This document shows positions 10,913 through 20,440 of a stretch of 64,000 bases of DNA, piece by piece; the first letter of the stretch is position 1, and every line of letters starts with the position of its first letter. A model generated the notes under the pieces. It was not told the DNA's origin. It searched no databases and saw only the letters and a list, made by a program, of their open reading frames with translations. The position numbers were made by a program, and so were the translations under genes. This DNA is from Dissulfuribacter thermophilus (GTDB lineage Bacteria; Desulfobacterota; Dissulfuribacteria; Dissulfuribacterales; Dissulfuribacteraceae): positions 154,645-218,644 of the forward strand of contig NZ_MAGO01000003.1 of assembly GCF_001687335.1 (NCBI RefSeq), given 5' to 3'.

Positions 10913-12211
10913 TTACTCAATCCTTTTCAAAACAGACCGTGCATGGGCTTCAAGGCCTTCTGCCCTTGCAAGTCTTGCCACATGGGGTCCATCCTTTAAG
11001 AGTGCTGAACGGGAATAAGAGATCACGCTAGAGCGTTTTAAAAAGGTATCTACACTAAGTGCTGATGAAAAACGAGCGGTCCCCATTGTAGGTAATACAT
11101 GGTTTGGACCTGCTATGTAATCTCCAACGCTTTCCGGGGTATTTGCCCCAAGGAATATGGCCCCCGCATTCTTTATTTGCGTAAGGAGTTCCCATGGTTC
11201 TTCTACATAAAGTTCAAGGTGTTCTGGGGCGATTTCATTAGATACCCAAGCTGCTTCAATCAGGTCGTGGACCAATATTAAGACACCGTTAGATTTCAAA
11301 GATTCTCTACAAATCTCTTTCCTGGGAAGGTCCCTAAGTTGTTCTTCAAGACAACTTTTCACACTAGCCAAAAGGGACTCGTCAGTAGTCACCAAACAGC
11401 ACATCGCCATAGGATCATGTTCTGCCTGAGAAAGAAGATCTGCTGCTATTAATTCGGGATTTGCACTCGAATCTGCGATGATTAGGACCTCACTGGGCCC
11501 AGCAATCATATCTATCCCAACAAGGCCCGATACAAGCTTCTTTGCAAGGGTAACAAATATATTTCCAGGACCAACGATGACATCTACCGGATCAATAGAG
11601 TCGCTTCCATATGCGAGGGCAGCAATGGCCCAGGCACTTCCAACCTTATATATTTCATCCACCCCTGCGATTTTGGCAGCAACCATGAGGTACGGACTGA
11701 TACCACCCTTCTCATCAGGCGGGGTAACCATAGCTAACCTTTCCACTCCTGCGATTTTGGCAGGAATGGCATTCATAAGTACTGTTGAAACGAGAGGAGT
11801 TGTACCCCCTTTTCCTCCAGGACAATAAAGGCCAGCAGAGCCCACAGCTCTCACCATCTGGCCCATTATGGTTCCATCTTCTCTTGTAATGAACCAAGAT
11901 TTTGGAAGCTGTTTTTCGTGAAATGCCCTGATATTTTTTGCTGCCAATTTTAGGGTTTCAACAAATTCAGCCTCGCAGTTGGTTATTGCGGCTTCAATAG
12001 CTTCTTCTTCTACTTTTAGCTGTTCAAGAGTAAAACTAGGGCAGTCAAATTCCCTAGTATATGCTAAAAGGGCCTCATCGCCCCGTTTTTTTACATCCTC
12101 TAGGATCTCTTCAACCTTTTTTTCAAGAGAACGATCTGTAACCTGAAAACGCCGGACAAGATCTTTAATAAGTTCAATATCTCTACCCTGAGTAAGCTTA
12201 ATTTCCCTCAT
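10913..12211 (-). CDS. hisD: Histidinol dehydrogenase
   Basis: Catalyses the last two NAD-dependent oxidations of histidine synthesis, L-histidinol to L-histidine. The 432-aa length matches the family. Recognisable blocks are the Gly-rich GSAGLYCPGGKGG, VIVGPGNIFV with IAGPSEVLIIAD, LLSQAEHDP with zinc-binding Gln and His, and NEIAPEHLELY followed by GPNHVLPT. No other his genes are in the window, so the pathway is scattered or hisD stands alone here. A strong hairpin separates it from htrA upstream. Confidence 0.96.
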   Translation of the reverse strand: MREIKLTQGRDIELIKDLVRRFQVTDRSLEKKVEEILEDVKKRGDEALLAYTREFDCPSFTLEQLKVEEEAIEAAITNCEAEFVETLKLAAKNIRAFHEKQLPKSWFITREDGTIMGQMVRAVGSAGLYCPGGKGGTTPLVSTVLMNAIPAKIAGVERLAMVTPPDEKGGISPYLMVAAKIAGVDEIYKVGSAWAIAALAYGSDSIDPVDVIVGPGNIFVTLAKKLVSGLVGIDMIAGPSEVLIIADSSANPELIAADLLSQAEHDPMAMCCLVTTDESLLASVKSCLEEQLRDLPRKEICRESLKSNGVLILVHDLIEAAWVSNEIAPEHLELYVEEPWELLTQIKNAGAIFLGANTPESVGDYIAGPNHVLPTMGTARFSSALSVDTFLKRSSVISYSRSALLKDGPHVARLARAEGLEAHARSVLKRIE

Positions 12212-12260
12212 ATGTCTTCACCTGTAAGAAGCTATCAAAACGTTTTCATACAAAATACTA

Positions 12261-12300
12261 GCCTCTCATGGCTGGCGCAAGGAGCCAGCACATGAGAGGC
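12261..12300 (-). terminator. Long perfect hairpin between htrA and hisD
   Basis: GCCTCTCATG (12261-12270) pairs with 12291-12300 and GCTGGC (12271-12276) with 12284-12289, leaving a 7-nt loop and one bulged A: a 16-bp stem. It lies 23 bp after the htrA stop. On the minus strand it is followed by TAGTATTTTG, a weak T-tract, so it may end htrA transcription or act as an mRNA-stabilising structure. A better T-run (7 T) follows on the plus strand. Confidence 0.55.
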
Positions 12301-12323
12301 CCTGTTGTCATTTTTTTAGTCCA

Positions 12324-13787
12324 TTACTCAAGCCGAATCACAACGTATCTTGTAAATTGCCCATCGGTAAGCCTCAAAAGCACCCTGTGCTTTGACTTAC
12401 GGAGGGCGTTCATACATTGGGCAACTGTCTTGACTCTGATCCTATTGACCTCCTCAATTAAATATCCAGCCCTTATTCCAGCACTTTCAGCCGGACTTCC
12501 AGGTTCTACCTCGGACACGAGAACTCCCTGGCCTTCTTTGTATCCGAATTGCTCTGCTAGCTCTGGAGTGAGATCCTGGAGACTAAGCCCTAATTTCTTT
12601 AGGATTCCTTTTCTGACTCCCGCAACAGTAGTCTCCCCTGGTTTTTCGCCAATCTTAACCACAAGGAGTTTCTTTTCGCCATCTCTCAGCACAAGGAGCC
12701 TTACTCTAGTGCCTGGTGGGGTGAGGGCAATCTTATTCCTAAGTTCTCCAGCGTCTTTCACCTTCTGGCCATTTAACTGAAGTATAATGTCTCCTTGTTT
12801 GAGCCCCCCTCGTTTTGCCGGGGAATCCTCTGAAACCTCTGCAACAAGCACGCCCTCTGGCTTTTCCAAGCCAAAGCTCTTGGCTAGGTCTTCGTCAACC
12901 TCCTGGATTACAACCCCTAGCCAACCGCGAACCACCTTGCCCTTCTCTATGAGCTGTTTCATCACAGCCTTTGCCATATTTATAGGAATGGCAAAACCAA
13001 TACCCATATATCCGCCACTTCTAGAAAATATGGCTGTGTTCATTCCAATGGCCTCACCGCGAATATTTATAAGTGGCCCACCGGAATTTCCAGGATTAAT
13101 GGCTGCATCGGTCTGAATAAAGTCTTCATAGTCATTTATTCCTATCCGATTCCTGCCCTTGGCGCTGACCACTCCCACTGTGACAGTCTCGCTTAGGCCA
13201 AAGGGATTTCCAACAGCAATGACCCACTCACCTACTTTTACTTTGTCTGAATCCCCAAGAGGAAGGACTGGAAGATCGTCATCTGCATCAATCTTAATGA
13301 CTGCGACATCTGACTGTGGATCAGTACCCACAACCTTTGCCTTAAATTCCCTTCCATCAAATAGCTTTACCTCAATGAGGTCTGCATCACCTACCACGTG
13401 ATTATTGGTAAGTATGTAACCCCTCTTATCTACGATAAATCCTGAGCCCTGCCCCCTTTGCTTAAACTTCCTTTTAGGTTGAGGCCTGTGGTACCTGGGG
13501 CCAAAGAATCTTTCAAAAAATGGATCATTAAAGAAATCAAAGGGCTCCATGAAATTGAATGGACCTTGAGTTCCCCTACTTTCAATAGTTTTCTCCACCT
13601 TTATGAAGACTACTGCTGGCCTGGCCTTTTGAACTACCTTTGCAAAGGCCTTTGCCGTCCTATCAAGTAAAATAATGTCTGGATCAAGAGTCTTTGCAGA
13701 AACAGGGGAATAAAAGGCGGATAAAATGAAAATACTCAACAAACAATACAACAATGCCAAACCCTTATGGGTGTCCCTGTACGCCAT
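12324..13787 (-). CDS. degP: Periplasmic serine protease HtrA/DegP type
   Basis: Periplasmic quality-control protease/chaperone (487 aa). A signal peptide ends near residue 31 (SPVSA-KT). The trypsin-like domain carries the triad H130 (TNNHVV), D160 (QSDVAVIK) and S235 (NPGNSGGP). Two PDZ domains follow, with carboxylate-binding GWLGVVIQ and an EGVLVSEVEPGSPAESAGI stretch. A Phe/Pro/Arg-rich linker (FNFMEPFDFF...YHRPQPKRKF, about 77-108) precedes the protease domain, as in DegP/DegQ proteins with an extended LA loop. It lies downstream of ftsH and a PPIase on the same strand, a protein-quality cluster. Confidence 0.93.
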   Translation of the reverse strand: MAYRDTHKGLALLYCLLSIFILSAFYSPVSAKTLDPDIILLDRTAKAFAKVVQKARPAVVFIKVEKTIESRGTQGPFNFMEPFDFFNDPFFERFFGPRYHRPQPKRKFKQRGQGSGFIVDKRGYILTNNHVVGDADLIEVKLFDGREFKAKVVGTDPQSDVAVIKIDADDDLPVLPLGDSDKVKVGEWVIAVGNPFGLSETVTVGVVSAKGRNRIGINDYEDFIQTDAAINPGNSGGPLINIRGEAIGMNTAIFSRSGGYMGIGFAIPINMAKAVMKQLIEKGKVVRGWLGVVIQEVDEDLAKSFGLEKPEGVLVAEVSEDSPAKRGGLKQGDIILQLNGQKVKDAGELRNKIALTPPGTRVRLLVLRDGEKKLLVVKIGEKPGETTVAGVRKGILKKLGLSLQDLTPELAEQFGYKEGQGVLVSEVEPGSPAESAGIRAGYLIEEVNRIRVKTVAQCMNALRKSKHRVLLRLTDGQFTRYVVIRLE

Positions 13788-13850
13788 TAGCTAGTTCTCC
13801 TCCTTTATTTTTTTATAACTAAGTAGTTACGGCTTCTTCTCTAGTAGCCA

Positions 13851-15788
13851 TCAGTTCTCATTTAAAACAAGCCTTTTAAATTCTTCTTCACTCATAACTT
13901 CCTGCACTAAAAGTTTTTCAGCCACACGCATAAGTGCATCCTTATGATTCTCGACGATCTCCCGTGCCCGTTGCTGTTCACTTTCAAGGAGTAGACTCAC
14001 CTCCTTATCCACCTTAGACATAAGCTCTGGACTCATCTGCCTAATCTGTTCTCCAAAGCCAGGCATTTTTAAATAAGGAGATGTCTCCCTGGTTAACGCA
14101 AGAGGGCCTACTTCTTTACTCATACCAAACCTACACACCATACTCCGTGCAATCTCCGTAGCCACTTCAAGGTCGTTTTGAGCACCAGAACTCACTTCAC
14201 CCAACACCACTTCTTCTGCAATCCTTCCACCTAGACTCACACATATCTTGTCTTCTAACTCACTTTTAGTGAGAAGAAAATGTTCTTCCTCTGGTAACTG
14301 CAATGTATATCCAAGGGCTGCCTTGCCCCTTGGTATAATAGAGATCTTCGTAACAGGCGGGGCATTTGGACAATAGAATGCAACAAGGGCATGGCCCGCC
14401 TCGTGATAGGCCACACGCCGCCTTTCCTTTTCACCAAGGCGCCTCGATTTTCTCTCTGGACCAGCCATGACCTTTTCCACAGCATCTTCAAGGTGAGCCT
14501 GCTCAATCACTGTGGCCTCCTGCCTTGCTGCGAGAAGAGCTGCCTCGTTCATCAAATTCGCTAGGTCAGCCCCAGAAAATCCTGGTGTCCTAAGAGCAAT
14601 TTTGCGAAGATCAACGTCTGGAGCCAAGGGTTTTCCTCTGGCATGGACATTTAAGATTGCCTCACGTCCCTCAACATCCGGGGCATCCAAAACTACCTGT
14701 CTGTCGAATCTCCCTGGTCTCATGAGGGCTGGGTCAAGTACCTCAGGCCTATTTGTAGCTGCCAGAAGAATTACACCAATATTTGGCTCAAAACCGTCCA
14801 TCTCAACCAAGAGCTGATTTAGGGTCTGCTCCCGCTCTTCATGACCACCTACGGAAAATCCTCCAGATCTGAATTTTCCTATGGCATCGATCTCATCTAT
14901 GAAAATGATACAGGGGGCATTTTGTTTAGCCTGATTAAAAAGATCTCTAACCCTTGCCGCTCCGACTCCTACAAACATCTCTACAAATTCAGATCCAGAG
15001 ATACTGTAAAATAGCACCCCTGCCTCTCCTGCAAGGGCCCTTGCAAGCAGGGTCTTTCCCGTACCAGGTGGTCCCAAAAGCAGAACGCCTTTTGGAATCT
15101 GGGCCCCTAATTTTCTGAATTTTTCTGGCTTTTTTAGAAATTCCACTACTTCTTTAAGCTCTTCTTTTGCCTCGTCACAGCCCGCAACATCATCAAAACG
15201 GATACCGGTATCCTTTTCCATTGCAATCTTTGCCTTGGACTTTCCAATGGAAAGGAGCCCGGCCCCCGGTCTTCCCATAGACCTTATAAGGAAAAACCAA
15301 AGTGCCACCCAAAAGAGAATAGGCACAATGGTACTCCAGAATACTTGGCTTATCAGACTCTCCTGGACTCCGGTATAATCAACATTGTGCTTATCAAGAA
15401 ATTCCACGAGTTTTGGATCCTCAACGCGTACTGTCCTAAAAAGAATTATCTGCTTCTGTCTTCCATATTCATCGCGGAGCCGTTTTACAATTACATCAAG
15501 AGATGCCTTGCCATTATCAATGCCTTCCTCAATGCGCCTGATACTGTCTCTAAGGCGTTCAAGTCCACCGATTGGCCCAGTATAGGCAAGTCCCTTAATC
15601 TCATTTTTATTGATCGAGGCGAAAAGGACCCTTTGCTCCTTAACAAGATACTTAAACTGGGCATAAGGGATCTCCTTGGTCTGCAAATGGACCATGAGTT
15701 GAGGCAAGCCAAGAATAAGGGCAAGGCCAATCAACCAATAAAGGGTGGAGAAGATTAACTTTCGTTTTTCTTTTGGAATCTTTACCAT
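13851..15788 (-). CDS. ftsH: ATP-dependent zinc metalloprotease FtsH
   Basis: Membrane-bound AAA+ protease that degrades misfolded membrane and regulatory proteins. One membrane helix is at about 12-33 and a second at 151-170; Walker A GPPGTGKT is at 239-246, Walker [10 protein letters not shown] near 294-302, the SRH region near 346-363 and the zinc site HEAGH at 462-466. The periplasmic part between the helices is about 115 residues and includes a charged segment (75-115) longer than in Escherichia coli FtsH. Its start lies 9 bp after the PPIase stop, so the two are likely co-transcribed. 645 aa is normal overall. Confidence 0.96.
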   Translation of the reverse strand: MVKIPKEKRKLIFSTLYWLIGLALILGLPQLMVHLQTKEIPYAQFKYLVKEQRVLFASINKNEIKGLAYTGPIGGLERLRDSIRRIEEGIDNGKASLDVIVKRLRDEYGRQKQIILFRTVRVEDPKLVEFLDKHNVDYTGVQESLISQVFWSTIVPILFWVALWFFLIRSMGRPGAGLLSIGKSKAKIAMEKDTGIRFDDVAGCDEAKEELKEVVEFLKKPEKFRKLGAQIPKGVLLLGPPGTGKTLLARALAGEAGVLFYSISGSEFVEMFVGVGAARVRDLFNQAKQNAPCIIFIDEIDAIGKFRSGGFSVGGHEEREQTLNQLLVEMDGFEPNIGVILLAATNRPEVLDPALMRPGRFDRQVVLDAPDVEGREAILNVHARGKPLAPDVDLRKIALRTPGFSGADLANLMNEAALLAARQEATVIEQAHLEDAVEKVMAGPERKSRRLGEKERRRVAYHEAGHALVAFYCPNAPPVTKISIIPRGKAALGYTLQLPEEEHFLLTKSELEDKICVSLGGRIAEEVVLGEVSSGAQNDLEVATEIARSMVCRFGMSKEVGPLALTRETSPYLKMPGFGEQIRQMSPELMSKVDKEVSLLLESEQQRAREIVENHKDALMRVAEKLLVQEVMSEEEFKRLVLNEN

Positions 15789-15797
15789 CTGAACCCT

Positions 15798-16760
15798 TTA
15801 ATGTCCTCTTGGCATTCCGTGACCCCCACCATGGAAACCATGGGGACCTCCCATACCAGAAGACCTTGGAGGTTCTATCTTGATCTCATCAAGGACCTCT
15901 TTATTTATCTTTACACTATATTTCTTTTCTACATCAGCAAGGAGTTTTTCCAACATTTCACGCTTCTTTTCCTGAAGAGCCCTTTGCCTTACAAAACTCT
16001 TCACATCCTCTAAGGGCTTTACCTGAGCGGCCTTTTTGTCTTCTACCTGGATCAAGTGCCATCCAAATATGGTCTTTACAGGATCACTTATCACCCCTGG
16101 CTCTAAAGAAAAGGCGACCTTCTCAAATTCTGGTACCATTCGACCCTTTCCAAAGTATCCAAGCTCGCCTCCCCTGTCCTTAGTGCCAGGATCATCGGAA
16201 AACTCCTTTGCAAGCTTTGCAAAATCTTCACCTTTTTCTGCACGAGCCTTTATATCTAGAGCCTTTTTCTTGGCCTTTTTCCATGCATCTTCATTGGCTC
16301 CTGCAGGCACCTTTACGAGGATATGCCTTGCCTTTACCTGTTCCCTTTGGGTGAATTGGTCTTTATGCTTTTCATAATATGCCTTAACCTCTTCGTCGCT
16401 AATGGTTACCTTATCTTCTATAAATCTTTTAGAAAATTCCTGGGCCAATAGGGCATTTTTAAGATCTTCAAGTCTTTTCTTAACTTGTGGATCTTGATCC
16501 AACTTCATTTCTCTAGCCTTTAAGGCCATAAGGGTAATCTGGACCCACCGTTCCAAAAAACTTTCTCTAAATTGCTTATTAGAGGCTATAGCCATCTGAA
16601 ATTGAGGGGGAAGGGTCTTGACCTGTTTTTCAAAGTCATCCACAGTGAGTTTATATGGCCCAACCTGGGCTATAACCTTGTCTGAAACAGACTTTGCTAA
16701 GGATGTATTCGCGGCGATGAAGATAGAAAAAATCATGGCAAAAATCATTTTGGTGTTCAT
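15798..16760 (-). CDS. Secreted parvulin-type peptidyl-prolyl isomerase with His/Gly tail
   Basis: Periplasmic foldase related to SurA/PrsA/PpiC (320 aa). A signal peptide ends near residue 22 (TSLA-KS). The N-terminal chaperone region (25-140) is followed by one rotamase domain (about 143-245: VKARHILVKV, GGELGYFGKGRMVPEFE, GWHLIQVED) and a helical end. The last 20 residues are rich in His, Gly and Met (five His), which could bind metal; this is not a usual SurA feature. Just upstream of ftsH, with htrA after it, it forms an envelope protein-quality cluster. Confidence 0.88.
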   Translation of the reverse strand: MNTKMIFAMIFSIFIAANTSLAKSVSDKVIAQVGPYKLTVDDFEKQVKTLPPQFQMAIASNKQFRESFLERWVQITLMALKAREMKLDQDPQVKKRLEDLKNALLAQEFSKRFIEDKVTISDEEVKAYYEKHKDQFTQREQVKARHILVKVPAGANEDAWKKAKKKALDIKARAEKGEDFAKLAKEFSDDPGTKDRGGELGYFGKGRMVPEFEKVAFSLEPGVISDPVKTIFGWHLIQVEDKKAAQVKPLEDVKSFVRQRALQEKKREMLEKLLADVEKKYSVKINKEVLDEIKIEPPRSSGMGGPHGFHGGGHGMPRGH

Positions 16761-16785
16761 TAAAATTCTCCTTTCTAAACTAATA

Positions 16786-16975
16786 ATTAATCGTTGTTAA
16801 TGGTTATTAGTAGTTATTCATTGTTATTAATACTCATACCCACAAAACCCAAGAAAGCTAACTCAACTAGTAATATCCAATGCACCGATAAAAACTGAAC
16901 AGTGGTAAAAACATCACGAATACTAAATTTCACCGAATAACTACTTAATAACCACCCAACAACTACAAACAACCC
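16786..16975. repeat. Two inverted low-complexity tracts (GTTATTA-like)
   Basis: The 202-bp spacer upstream of the PPIase gene has a TTATTAG/GTTATT-rich tract (16786-16830) and, about 100 bp on, a tract rich in AATAACT/ACAACTA (16930-16975), roughly its complement. Both show a loose 7-nt rhythm like the other heptad arrays in this window. No gene was seen between them. Confidence 0.4.
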
Positions 16976-17781
16976 ATTATCACTGTCTTCTCAGGATAAA
17001 CTCCTGGAAGGACAGTGGCATTAGGGGCAACCATGGAATTCATGCCAAGAATTGTCCCGGGATTTGTCACAGAGTTGCAACCTGTCTGTACTGAATCTCC
17101 TAAAATGGCGCCTAGTTTTCTCCTATTTGTTTCGATCCTATCTTCACCGCACTTTAAGACTATATTTTTTCCATCCAACCTCAAATTAGCAAGCTTAGTA
17201 CCAGCTCCAAGGTTGACACAATTTCCAAGGATACTATCCCCGATATAGGCGAAATGACCAGCCTTTGCGCCATCTAGGAATATAGAATGTTTTACCTCTG
17301 TAGTATGACCGACCACACACCCTCTTCCAAAATAACAATCTCCTCTTATGTACGCCCCTTGACGCACTTCAGTCCTTTCAGCCACAATCGTTGGACCTTT
17401 TACAAAGGCTCCTGATTCAATTACGACTCCACGCCTTATTTCAATATCTCTATCAGCAAAGGTAACACCTGCAGCAATAAAAGATGCCTCCTCAATCAAC
17501 TCACCATCTACAAAGATCTCGATTTTTCCCTTTGCCCCAATATTCAGCTCATACCCATCTGTAAGCCAACCATTAGGTAAGATGACCACGGGAGCTTGAG
17601 TAGGAACAAACGGTTTAATAAAATCAGGGACATTAGGCTTTATATGTCCACGGACAGCATCTTTTAAATTATTTAAGGCATTCCATACAGGATCATTATT
17701 TACTAGGAGGTCCGATATAATAGGATCTGCTTCACCTTTGAAAGCAAAAAATACCCTTGGCTCAAATTCTCTCATAGTCAC
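16963..17781 (-). CDS. Left-handed beta-helix acyl/nucleotidyl-transferase-like protein
   Basis: 272-aa protein with an N-terminal segment of about 90 residues and a hexapeptide-repeat, left-handed beta-helix region (about 95-265) like the C-terminal half of GlmU and related sugar-nucleotide enzymes. Examples are VVIESGAFVKGPTIVAERTE and the late GIL/NPGTILGMNSMVAPNATVLPG coils. There is no N-terminal pyrophosphorylase signature (GxGTRxxP), so it is not a full GlmU. The conserved NLGAGTKLANLRLDGK segment resembles the GlmU acetyl-transfer region. Substrate unknown. Confidence 0.65.
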   Translation of the reverse strand: MTMREFEPRVFFAFKGEADPIISDLLVNNDPVWNALNNLKDAVRGHIKPNVPDFIKPFVPTQAPVVILPNGWLTDGYELNIGAKGKIEIFVDGELIEEASFIAAGVTFADRDIEIRRGVVIESGAFVKGPTIVAERTEVRQGAYIRGDCYFGRGCVVGHTTEVKHSIFLDGAKAGHFAYIGDSILGNCVNLGAGTKLANLRLDGKNIVLKCGEDRIETNRRKLGAILGDSVQTGCNSVTNPGTILGMNSMVAPNATVLPGVYPEKTVIMGCL

Positions 17782-17837
17782 AACCCCTCACAAAACTCAA
17801 AATGAGGAGCGGCGCTTACACAGTGGCTTTGTTTTAT

Positions 17838-18090
17838 CTAAATCCTGCAATTGGCGAGTTTGCCCAAGATGCAAGGCGGAAGGGGCGCAGACGTACTCAG
17901 GTACTTCAAGCCCCTGACAACGCAAAGACCCGGGTAAAATCGCCAATCCCAAAGGGCGGTAAAAGGGGGCAAAAAACACTGCCCTAAAATTCATCGAAAA
18001 AGTAAATTCTACAGATGAATTTGTTTTGTGCAACTTGCCATTATAATGTTCAAAATTCATTTTTGCCCCTTTTTGCCGTGCAGGATTTAG
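17838..18090 (-). repeat. MITE-like element, full copy A (253 bp)
   Basis: Ends are perfect 12-bp inverted repeats, CTAAATCCTGCA and TGCAGGATTTAG. It is flanked by a 7-bp direct repeat GTTTTAT (17831-17837 and 18091-18097), a likely target duplication. Inside, in reverse orientation to copy D at 41276, is the shared core GCAATTGGCGAGTTTGCCC, a hairpin around GACGTACTCAGGTAC, and GGGCGGTAAAAGGGGGCAAAA pairing with a TTTTTGCCCC stretch near the other end. Apparent short ORFs here are by-products of the repeat. Confidence 0.75.
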
Positions 18091-18096
18091 GTTTTA

Positions 18097-18348
18097 TTAT
18101 TCCTGATCCTCAATAGCATCCCTTAAAAGACGAATGGCAATTTCAATATCATACAGGTGTGCGGGAATGTTAAATTTTTTTGCTTCTAGTATTGCTGAAT
18201 AAGGCACCCACCCATGCTCATCCCAAAGAGACGGATCATCATCGTCAAAAGGCCTAAATTCCACCTCTTCAGGGGTAAGTCTTACGTACATTTTTAATTT
18301 TTTATTCCCCAGAACAGGATAATAAAAAAGCCCCTTTTCGTCTTGCAC
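18097..18348 (-). CDS. Small conserved-looking hypothetical protein (83 aa)
   Basis: Unrecognised acidic 83-residue protein without signal peptide or membrane helix. The GTG start has a strong ribosome site, AAGGAG, 7-8 nt upstream, supporting a real gene. The sequence has a beta-rich first half (GLFYYPVLGNKKLKMYVRL) and an acidic middle FDDDDPSLWDEHGWVPY. It ends just beside MITE copy A and diverges from the GGDEF gene. No function is proposed. Confidence 0.6.
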   Translation of the reverse strand: MQDEKGLFYYPVLGNKKLKMYVRLTPEEVEFRPFDDDDPSLWDEHGWVPYSAILEAKKFNIPAHLYDIEIAIRLLRDAIEDQE

Positions 18349-18426
18349 TGTTTACTCCTTTAAAAAGGAATGATAAATGAAACATTGTATAATGCAAGTA
18401 TAAACTGAGGATCAGGCTTGTAAACA

Positions 18427-19092
18427 GTGAGACCTAAAACTAAAGACATGGAATGCCCCATAGGAAGATTTGATTGTCGGCATCTCGAACGCCTTGAATC
18501 CGTAGAAGCAGAGCTCAAGAGGCTTAAGGAGGAATTAAGGCTCGATGCACTGACAGGGCTACATACATATGCTTTTTTTGTAGACTCTCTGACCAAAGAA
18601 ATGGAAAGGACCAGACGCACAGGCCTCCCGACATCACTGATCATGCTTGATCTCGATCACTTTAAAAGCATTAACGATACCTTTGGTCATGAGGCTGGAA
18701 ATGTTGTCCTAAAGGGGGTAGGCCAAATCCTTTCGAACAACGTCAGGAACCTCGATATCCCTTGTAGGTATGGTGGCGAGGAATTTGCCATCATCTTACC
18801 GGGAACCTGGCTCGGGCAGGGGGTAATGCTCGCAAATAGGCTAAGAAAAATCCTTAAAGAGACCACTTTTTCCTTTAAAGGGAAGCCGATACCCATATCC
18901 GGTAGTTTCGGTGTAGATACATATCATCCCCATGAAGTCATAGACGCAGCAGAATTTATACACAGGACTGATCTTCATCTATTAAAGGCAAAGGAAAAGG
19001 GCAGAGACAGAGTTTGTTTCCCCACTGATGATGTTTTTACAGACGCAGAGGTCAGCCCCAAAGAACGTATGGCACTTTTCAACAAAGACTAG
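18427..19092 (+). CDS. Diguanylate cyclase (GGDEF domain)
   Basis: Makes cyclic di-GMP from GTP. A short coiled-coil-like N-terminus (18-40) leads directly into the GGDEF domain. The active-site loop reads GGEEF (116-120), a functional variant, and a product-inhibition site RxxD (RNLD, 107-110) lies exactly five residues before it, so feedback control is likely intact. No sensor domain, membrane helix or EAL domain is present, so the input is unclear. Start is GTG 18427 or ATG 18448; neither has a clear ribosome site. endoQ follows 25 bp downstream. Confidence 0.9.
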   Translation: MRPKTKDMECPIGRFDCRHLERLESVEAELKRLKEELRLDALTGLHTYAFFVDSLTKEMERTRRTGLPTSLIMLDLDHFKSINDTFGHEAGNVVLKGVGQILSNNVRNLDIPCRYGGEEFAIILPGTWLGQGVMLANRLRKILKETTFSFKGKPIPISGSFGVDTYHPHEVIDAAEFIHRTDLHLLKAKEKGRDRVCFPTDDVFTDAEVSPKERMALFNKD

Positions 19093-19117
19093 GGAGATCT
19101 GAACGGGAGAAGATCCT

Positions 19118-20440
19118 ATGAAGACATTCAAATCTGTCCCTTGGGAACAGGTAACATTTATTGCAGATCTGCACATACATTCAAAGTTTAGTCGAGCTAC
19201 TAGCCAGGAAATGACCCCGGCAAGGCTCAATGAATATGCAAAATTAAAAGGCATAAAGGTAATGGGCACAGGCGACTTTACCCATCCCCTTTACCTCAAA
19301 GAGCTAGAGGAGTCCTTGGAGAAGGCCCCTGATGGTTTCTATTGCCTGAAAGAGGATCCAGAGGGAACACGTTTTGTACTGACCGCAGAGATTTCCAATA
19401 TATTTTCTTGGCATGGCAAGACTCATCGCATTCACACAGTAGTTATTGTGTCTGACATTAGTGAGGCTCGTCAAATCCAGGAACGCCTTAAGAGGCTTGG
19501 AAATGTGTCAGCCGACGGACGCCCGATCTTCGGCTTTCCTGCCAAGGAACTCGTTAAGATAGTGAGAGAATCCTCTGCTGACTACCTTGTAATTCCAGCC
19601 CACATCTGGACTCCGTGGTTTTCCCTTTTTGGTGCCAAATCCGGCTTTGATTCCATTGAAGAGTGTTTTGAAGAGGAAACAGAGTATATCTACGCACTTG
19701 AAACAGGACTATCCTCTGATCCTCCGATGAACTGGGTGTGGTCGGCATTGGACAGATTTACCCTTGTATCAAACTCAGATGCCCACTCCCCTCAAAAAAT
19801 CGGAAGAGAGGCAAACTGTTTCTCCTGCCCTGTAGAATACAAGGAGATGACCGCCGCCATTAGGGATCCTAAAAAAGGCTTTTTGGGAACCATTGAATTC
19901 TTCCCAGAAGAGGGAAAATATCACTATGATGGACACAGGCTCTGCGGAGTATGTCTATCTCCCAATGAAACCAAGAAACTCGATGGAATTTGTCCTGTTT
20001 GCGGGAAGCCACTAACCATAGGAGTCATGCACCGTGTAATGGACCTGGCAGACAGGCCAATGGGTGATATTCCGGATTCTGCCCTTCCTTTTGAACATCT
20101 GGTCCCCCTTAGCGAAATCCTCCAGGAGGCCATGGAACTCAAGACCTTTTCTAAGCGAGTCCAACGAGAATACCGTCGTATAGTATCTGAAATTGGAAGT
20201 GAAATAGATGTTTTATGCAAGATCCCCATAGAGGAACTAAAAAATGCGCTTTCAGAAAGGCTTGTTTGGGGAATAGAAAAAATGAGAGAAGGCAAGGTCT
20301 CTGTCATGCCAGGGCACGATGGCAAATACGGAATTGTAAGTGTGTTTGGAGACAAACCTACAAATGGGAAGTTTAAAGCCCGCACTCAATCCCAAAAGTC
20401 CCCTCAAAAGACTCCATCTAAACAAAGAAGCCTTTTTTAA
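19118..20440 (+). CDS. Endonuclease Q-type PHP-domain DNA repair nuclease
   Basis: 440-aa protein matching the EndoQ/TIGR00375 family, whose characterised members cut DNA 5' of deaminated bases (uracil, hypoxanthine) and abasic sites. The PHP metal centre is visible: ADLHIHSKFS (D17, H19, H21), MGTGDFTHP, PAHIWTPWFS and SNSDAHSP. A zinc ribbon follows (CGVC...CPVC, about 272-292), then a helical C-terminus with a basic tail. The family is best known from Thermococcales and occurs in some bacteria. It shares a 4-bp convergent overlap with the cytochrome gene on the other strand. Confidence 0.85.
   Translation: MKTFKSVPWEQVTFIADLHIHSKFSRATSQEMTPARLNEYAKLKGIKVMGTGDFTHPLYLKELEESLEKAPDGFYCLKEDPEGTRFVLTAEISNIFSWHGKTHRIHTVVIVSDISEARQIQERLKRLGNVSADGRPIFGFPAKELVKIVRESSADYLVIPAHIWTPWFSLFGAKSGFDSIEECFEEETEYIYALETGLSSDPPMNWVWSALDRFTLVSNSDAHSPQKIGREANCFSCPVEYKEMTAAIRDPKKGFLGTIEFFPEEGKYHYDGHRLCGVCLSPNETKKLDGICPVCGKPLTIGVMHRVMDLADRPMGDIPDSALPFEHLVPLSEILQEAMELKTFSKRVQREYRRIVSEIGSEIDVLCKIPIEELKNALSERLVWGIEKMREGKVSVMPGHDGKYGIVSVFGDKPTNGKFKARTQSQKSPQKTPSKQRSLF

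Noticed and set aside
11478..11828. 116-codon plus-strand frame inside hisD
   Set aside because: Shadow of a highly conserved gene on the other strand; same judgement for similar long plus-strand frames inside proB (48377-49027), alaS, gpmI and hflX.
17797..18060. Open frames on both strands at the first MITE copy
   Set aside because: They correspond to the repeat arms and hairpin; similar frames appear at 41333-41625 and 60045-60563 for the same reason. No protein family is recognised.
18360..18644. 94-codon minus-strand frame over the diguanylate cyclase start
   Set aside because: Antisense to the GGDEF gene, no ribosome site, no family resemblance.
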